Source of the DNA: SKVR01 sp041642035
GTDB taxonomy: Bacteria > Bacteroidota > Bacteroidia > Bacteroidales > UBA7960
Direction: 5' to 3'
DNA length: 9,547 nucleotides
Assembly: GCA_041642035.1 (NCBI GenBank)
Contig: JBEPXC010000136.1
Span: 1-9,547, forward strand
Of the stretch, positions 6,228-9,547 are shown piece after piece. The notes beneath the pieces were generated by a model. It was not told the DNA's origin and searched no databases. It was given only the letters and a program-made list of their open reading frames with translations. Each line of letters begins with the position of its first letter. The stretch's first letter is position 1. The position numbers were made by a program, and so were the translations under genes.

Positions 6228-6854
6228 ATGCTCTCAGTAAAATCCCTTATTTATAGCTATCCTTCAGGTCGGGAATTACGTTTTAATGACTTCTCATGCT
6301 CCCAGGGGGAGAATATGCTGATATTGGGTAATTCGGGAAGTGGCAAAACAAGCCTCTTGCATTTACTCTCGGGCATATTGAGTCCTCTGAGTGGAGGGGT
6401 GATGTTTGACAATACGACACTGAGCAACCTTAGTGGCAGTGAAAAAGATCGGTTTCGTGGAAAAAATATAGGGATGATCTTTCAAAAGCATTTTTTTATA
6501 GAAGGCATTAGTGTGATGGAAAATCTCAAGGCTGCCTGCAGGCTATCGGGCAATAGGGTGAATATGGAGCATCTGAAATTGATGCTGCAAATGCTGGGGA
6601 TAGATAAACTGGCACAGAAAAAACCTGAGCAGCTTAGCGAAGGTGAACAGCAACGATTCTCCATTGCCAGGGCAATGGCCAATAATCCTTCGTGGATATT
6701 TGCTGACGAACCTACCTCAAGCCTCGATGATGACAACTGCGAGAATTTCATCCGTCTGATGAATCTCTCCCTATCCGATAACCCCGTGAGTTGGCTCATT
6801 GCCACCCACGACAACCGGTTGAAAAGCCATTTCACCAATATTTATAATCTTTAA
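6228..6854 (+). CDS. ABC transporter ATPase, LolD/MacB type, of a predicted zinc-handling system
   Basis: Powers the FtsX-type permease encoded 11 bp downstream, at the cytosolic face of the inner membrane. The 208 residues form one nucleotide-binding domain: Walker A GNSGSGKTS at about 34-42, Q-loop in GMIFQKH, signature LSEGEQQR (the canonical LSGGQ with E for the second G and E before Q), Walker B WIFADEPTSSLD, and H-loop ATHD near the C-terminus. All catalytic residues are present, so it should be active. The EPTSSLD block and short length fit the LolD/MacB/FtsE group that drives mechanotransmission rather than classical solute transport. Pairing with this permease and a DUF3299-like gene resembles the ATPase of the V. 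cholerae zrg and P. aeruginosa PA4063-4066 loci (from memory). Substrate is unknown; zinc is inferred from context. Confidence 0.88.
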   Translation: MLSVKSLIYSYPSGRELRFNDFSCSQGENMLILGNSGSGKTSLLHLLSGILSPLSGGVMFDNTTLSNLSGSEKDRFRGKNIGMIFQKHFFIEGISVMENLKAACRLSGNRVNMEHLKLMLQMLGIDKLAQKKPEQLSEGEQQRFSIARAMANNPSWIFADEPTSSLDDDNCENFIRLMNLSLSDNPVSWLIATHDNRLKSHFTNIYNL

Positions 6855-6865
6855 AAAGGCTGCTT

Positions 6866-8317
6866 ATGTACGTACTGAAAATTGCACTGCAAAAACTGGC
6901 CGCCCGCCCCGGAAGCACACTCTTTAGCGTACTGTTGTTTGCTATAGGCATTAGCATTATTTCTCTGATTATATTGGCCGACTACCATCTGAACAAAAGC
7001 ATTGAGCAAAATTTCTCGGGTATTGATATGGTTGTCGGTGCCAAGGGAAGCCCTACCCAACTGATTCTTTCTGCCGTGCTGCATGCCGATTATCCAACAG
7101 GAAATATAAGTCTGTACGAGGCAGAAAATCTGGCACGACATCCTGCCATTAAGAATGCCATCCCTCTGGCCCTGGGTGATAGTTATCATGGCTTTCGTAT
7201 AGTAGGAGCACCGCTGGAATATCCTCAGCTCTATAATGCCAGCTTGCAGAGTGGGCAGTGGTACCAAAACGAACTCGAGGTTACCATTGGCGTTAATGTA
7301 GCTCTTGCCAGTGGTCTGAAAACAGGTGACCAGTTTGCCGGCGTGCACGGTTTCCAGGATATGGGGCATGTGCATGACGAATTTTCATATACGGTTACCG
7401 GTATACATTCCGGTTCAGGTGTGCTGAATAATCTTATTCTTACTCCGGTAGCTTCTGTTTGGAAAGTACACGCGAACTCCCATGATGATGAAGAGCATCT
7501 GCATGAGGAACATGCCAATGATTTGCCCGCAGACCATCAACACCACGATGATGAGGGGCATGTTCATGAGGATGAGCACGGGCATGATCATGAGCATGAT
7601 ACCCAAGATCATCAAGACCACTCAGATTCCGATCATGCTCCTGAGGATACATTGCCCTTAAATCCGGCCATTGCCGCTATACAGGAAAAAATAGATGCCG
7701 GTGAAGACATCTCTTCCGAAGAGATGATCCTGTTTCAGGCCCATAGGCAATCTCTTGAAAGACCATCACAAGCCCACGACAAAGAAATAACGGCTATGCT
7801 GTTACAATTTCGCAATCCGGGAGGTAATATTCAGCTCAGCCGACTTATCAATGAAACCACCAATATGCAGGCCGCGTCTCCCGCCCTTGAGATCAACAGG
7901 TTGTTAAAGCTTTTATCGGTTGGCTTCGATGTCTTTATGTCTCTTGCATGGATTATTATTGCCATCTCGGGAATAAATATTTTTATCCATATGTGGAACA
8001 CCCTAAGACAGGGCATGCAGGATATTGCCCTGATGAGGGTAATGGGTGCCGGTCGTGTAAAAGTTTTTGCTATGCTGGTATACCAGGGAGCCATAATTGC
8101 CCTGGCAGGATGGCTGGCAGGAATGGTTTTCTCAAGGATTATCTGGCTCTTGCTGCCTGAATTTCATTTCCTGGGCGATGGAGCCATCCTTAAACTCTAT
8201 CCACAGGAAATGATATTGTTATTCTATGCTCTTTTTACCGGTATCATTGCCTCCCTTTTTCCTGCATGGTGGGCATACAATACCGATGTACATTTTACTT
8301 TAACCCAAAAAAAATGA
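6866..8317 (+). CDS. FtsX/MacB-type ABC permease with histidine-rich extracytoplasmic stretch
   Basis: 483 residues. Topology by eye: TM1 at about 17-38, a long extracytoplasmic domain to about 350, then TM2 (354-376), TM3 (401-428) and TM4 (449-471), the classic MacB_PCD plus FtsX arrangement. The periplasmic domain begins with the subfamily signature GIDMVVGAKGSPTQLILS and YPTGNI, then PLALGDSYHGFRIVG and GFQDMGHVHDE. Residues 202-257 are an Asp/Glu/His-rich stretch with 17 histidines in 56 residues, presumably binding Zn(II) or another soft divalent metal in the periplasm. Its stop overlaps the next ATG (ATGA at 8314-8317), so translation is coupled. A standard solute channel is unlikely for this family; moving a metal-loaded protein or lipoprotein, or signalling across the membrane, is as plausible as direct zinc import. 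Confidence 0.85.
   Translation: MYVLKIALQKLAARPGSTLFSVLLFAIGISIISLIILADYHLNKSIEQNFSGIDMVVGAKGSPTQLILSAVLHADYPTGNISLYEAENLARHPAIKNAIPLALGDSYHGFRIVGAPLEYPQLYNASLQSGQWYQNELEVTIGVNVALASGLKTGDQFAGVHGFQDMGHVHDEFSYTVTGIHSGSGVLNNLILTPVASVWKVHANSHDDEEHLHEEHANDLPADHQHHDDEGHVHEDEHGHDHEHDTQDHQDHSDSDHAPEDTLPLNPAIAAIQEKIDAGEDISSEEMILFQAHRQSLERPSQAHDKEITAMLLQFRNPGGNIQLSRLINETTNMQAASPALEINRLLKLLSVGFDVFMSLAWIIIAISGINIFIHMWNTLRQGMQDIALMRVMGAGRVKVFAMLVYQGAIIALAGWLAGMVFSRIIWLLLPEFHFLGDGAILKLYPQEMILLFYALFTGIIASLFPAWWAYNTDVHFTLTQKK
7469..7636 (+). other. sequence encoding the His/Asp/Glu-rich metal-binding stretch of the permease
   Basis: Codes for residues 202-257 of the permease, 17 of them His, mostly as H-x-H or D-H/E-H pairs (HQHHDDEGHVHEDEHGHDHE in the middle). 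The DNA is a run of CAT/CAC, GAT/GAC and GAG codons with partial local repetition but no exact tandem unit. The open frame continues on both sides, so it is a protein feature, not an insertion that breaks the gene. Confidence 0.85.
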
Positions 8318-8784
8318 TTAAAACTATATTTATCCTTTTGTCTCTGCTTGCTTTCTCTCAACCGCCCGATCTTGAAAGCCACTACAACAATCAAACCTGG
8401 GATCTGATGCTCCAGGATGTGCGTATGCGCTATAAGTTTAGTGTCAGCTATAATTCCTTTGTTGAAGTGCCAAGATTTGGCGACTCTGTAAAGAAACTGG
8501 ATGGACAAGAAATCTTATTACGGGGATTTTTCCTTCCCGCCGATGTAACAGGCGATGAGTTTGTTTTATCCTATGTACCCATGCAGCAGTGTTTCTTTTG
8601 TTCGGGTTCGGGCATTGAATCGGTTGTCGAGATACAAACACTCGTTAGTCATCGCATCCGGTTTCGACGACTAAGCACCGATGATTATATTGAGGTCAGA
8701 GGAAAGTTGAAACTTAATACCAACGATATGGATCATCTTATTTATATCCTTGAAGATGCGGAATTGCTGGAGATAATTAAATAA
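8314..8784 (+). CDS. small secreted protein resembling DUF3299, with CFFC motif
   Basis: 156 residues with a short hydrophobic Sec-type signal (MIKTIFILLSLLAFS), no lipobox Cys, so probably periplasmic. The core reads KKLDGQEILLRGFFLPAD (about 60-77) followed by EFVLSYVPMQQCFFCSGSG (82-100). This has the layout of DUF3299: a 'L-x-G-x-x-V-x-x-x-G-F-x-x-P' strand then a Cys-containing loop. C93 and C96 form a CxxC pair that could bind metal or act as a redox pair. The start at 8314 is chosen over an in-frame ATG at 8266 because 8314 begins the signal peptide and overlaps the permease stop as ATGA; the longer form would lie inside the permease gene. DUF3299-like genes accompany Zur-regulated FtsX-type ABC genes elsewhere, and function is not established. 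Confidence 0.75.
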   Translation: MIKTIFILLSLLAFSQPPDLESHYNNQTWDLMLQDVRMRYKFSVSYNSFVEVPRFGDSVKKLDGQEILLRGFFLPADVTGDEFVLSYVPMQQCFFCSGSGIESVVEIQTLVSHRIRFRRLSTDDYIEVRGKLKLNTNDMDHLIYILEDAELLEIIK

Positions 8785-8794
8785 CCGGCTCCGC

Positions 8795-8815
8795 GCAGAA
8801 AGACCATGGTTCTGC
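8795..8815 (+). other. stem-loop in the gap before znuA
   Basis: GCAGAA (8795-8800) and TTCTGC (8810-8815) pair around a 9-nt loop in the 95-bp gap between the DUF3299-like gene and znuA. A second possible pairing joins CTGCTG just after it with CAGCAG near 8840. Neither is followed by a T-tract, so this looks like an intercistronic structure rather than a terminator. No TAnnTTTG promoter was found in the gap. Confidence 0.3.
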
Positions 8816-8879
8816 TGCCTGGCCTGAAAAGAGTATATCAGCAGCAGCACAGATTTATTAACATTTACATTATTTTATC

Positions 8880-9547
8880 ATGTATTCAAAAATCAGATTT
8901 TCTTTTAAATGGGCCCTTGTATTGGTGATTGCAACTCTGGTAGGTTGCAGTGGGCCGCAGTCGGATAAAAGTAGTATATCGGTAAGCATCGAGCCCATAA
9001 AGTTTTTTGTTGATCGTTTAACCGATAACACGCTTGATGTAAACGTAATGGTCCCTCAGGGTGCCAGCCATGCCACCTATTCACCGGGCGCGGCACAAAT
9101 GCAGAAGCTTTCCGATTCCCGGCTTTATTTCAGGATTGGTTCCCTTGGCTATGAGCAGACATTTATCGGTCGGCTCAAGGAGTTAAACCCCGATATGAAG
9201 GAGGTGAATTTTTCTGACTATGTGGAGCTTATTAAAGGGGAAGCGTATGTGCATGGTGATCATGTGCATGAAGGGGGTGTTGACCCCCACATTTGGCTTT
9301 CACCTGCTGTTATGCTGCAGCTTTTGCCCGTTATAAGAGATAATCTTATCAATTTATATCCTGACTTAACAACGGTTATTTCAGCCAATTATCCTGCTAT
9401 AGAATCCGACTTACGGGCCACCCACGAACAGATGCTGGAGATCACGCAAGGGCTTACCCATAAACGCTTTTTAATTTTCCATCCGGCTCTTACCTATTTA
9501 GCCAGAGATTATGGTCTGGAACAGATTGCTATAGAGCATGAAGGCAA
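8880..9547 (+). CDS. znuA: ZnuA-like zinc-binding lipoprotein (ABC substrate-binding protein, cluster A-I), partial at right edge
   Basis: Extracytoplasmic zinc (less likely manganese) binding protein of the TroA/ZnuA family; 222 complete codons are visible and the frame stays open past the window. A lipoprotein signal ends in LVGC with C23 as the lipidated Cys. The three family histidines are visible: H64 in GASHATYSPG, H137 in DPHIWLSP and H201 in IFHPALTYLARDYGLEQ. The fourth ligand (Asp/Glu) would lie beyond the edge. A short His-bearing loop, AYVHGDHVHEGG (122-133), lies just before DPHIWLSP, the place where ZnuA proteins carry their His-rich loop and manganese-specific relatives usually do not; this favours zinc. 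It follows the DUF3299-like gene by 95 bp on the same strand. Whether znuB/znuC follow is not visible. The start ATG at 8880 gives a normal signal peptide. Confidence 0.9.
   Translation, partial: MYSKIRFSFKWALVLVIATLVGCSGPQSDKSSISVSIEPIKFFVDRLTDNTLDVNVMVPQGASHATYSPGAAQMQKLSDSRLYFRIGSLGYEQTFIGRLKELNPDMKEVNFSDYVELIKGEAYVHGDHVHEGGVDPHIWLSPAVMLQLLPVIRDNLINLYPDLTTVISANYPAIESDLRATHEQMLEITQGLTHKRFLIFHPALTYLARDYGLEQIAIEHEG

Noticed and set aside
7469..7636. Tandem repeat or CRISPR-like repetition
   Set aside because: The local repetition comes from His/Asp/Glu codon use; there is no fixed repeat unit, no spacers and the coding frame is continuous.
7440..7652. His-rich open frames on the minus strand opposite the permease gene
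   Set aside because: They are the complement of the CAT/GAT/GAG-rich codons of the permease His stretch; the plus-strand frame has family motifs on both sides and the antisense frames match nothing.
8266..8313. Longer N-terminus for the DUF3299-like protein from the ATG at 8266
   Set aside because: It would place 16 polar/aromatic residues before a good signal peptide and lie wholly within the permease gene; the ATGA overlap at 8314 is the usual coupled start.

Overview
The window looks like chromosomal DNA from a member of the Bacteroidota. The evidence is moderate-to-low GC, no purine-rich Shine-Dalgarno sites, promoter candidates of the TTG-N19-TAnnTTTG type used in this phylum, and protein variants typical of it: a long CCA-adding enzyme with an HD domain, a fused CrtYcd-type lycopene cyclase, and an acidic-tailed pRiA4b ORF-3 protein next to miaA. 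The oxygen-dependent carotenoid ketolase suggests a pigmented organism that meets oxygen. Genus cannot be told from the sequence. Genes are densely packed, and no gap without a gene exceeds 150 bases. I see no rRNA, tRNA, insertion sequence or CRISPR array.

Left half (1-4885, all on the minus strand; transcription runs from high to low coordinates): crtW-like carotenoid ketolase, dapD (lysine/diaminopimelate synthesis), tsaC/sua5 (t6A37 precursor), cca (tRNA CCA end), a pRiA4b ORF-3-like acidic protein, then miaA (i6A37), which leaves the window. Three of the six genes act directly on tRNA. The crtW/dapD junction is 6 bp, and the ORF-3-like gene overlaps miaA by 14 bp. A good promoter candidate and a weak hairpin between dapD and tsaC suggest that the run holds at least two transcription units.

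Middle (4886-5660): a short divergent intergenic region, then on the plus strand a CrtYcd-type lycopene beta-cyclase. The pair should make beta-carotene and then 4-keto derivatives such as echinenone or canthaxanthin. The upstream carotenoid genes (crtE, crtB, crtI) are not in the window.

Right half (5699-9547, all plus strand): a metal-homeostasis cassette, most likely for zinc. A Fur-family regulator (probable Zur) is preceded by a perfect 9-1-9 palindrome, TTTGCAACAATGTTGCAAA, that overlaps a consensus -7 element. It is followed by a LolD/MacB-type ATPase, an FtsX/MacB-type permease with a stretch of 17 histidines in 56 residues, a small secreted protein resembling DUF3299 with a CFFC motif, and a ZnuA-like lipoprotein cut by the window edge. 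The ATPase-permease-DUF3299 set resembles the Zur-regulated zrg genes of Vibrio cholerae and PA4063-PA4066 of Pseudomonas aeruginosa (from memory, not searched). Here it sits with its own regulator and a cluster A-I substrate-binding protein, and that combination is the most interesting part of the window.
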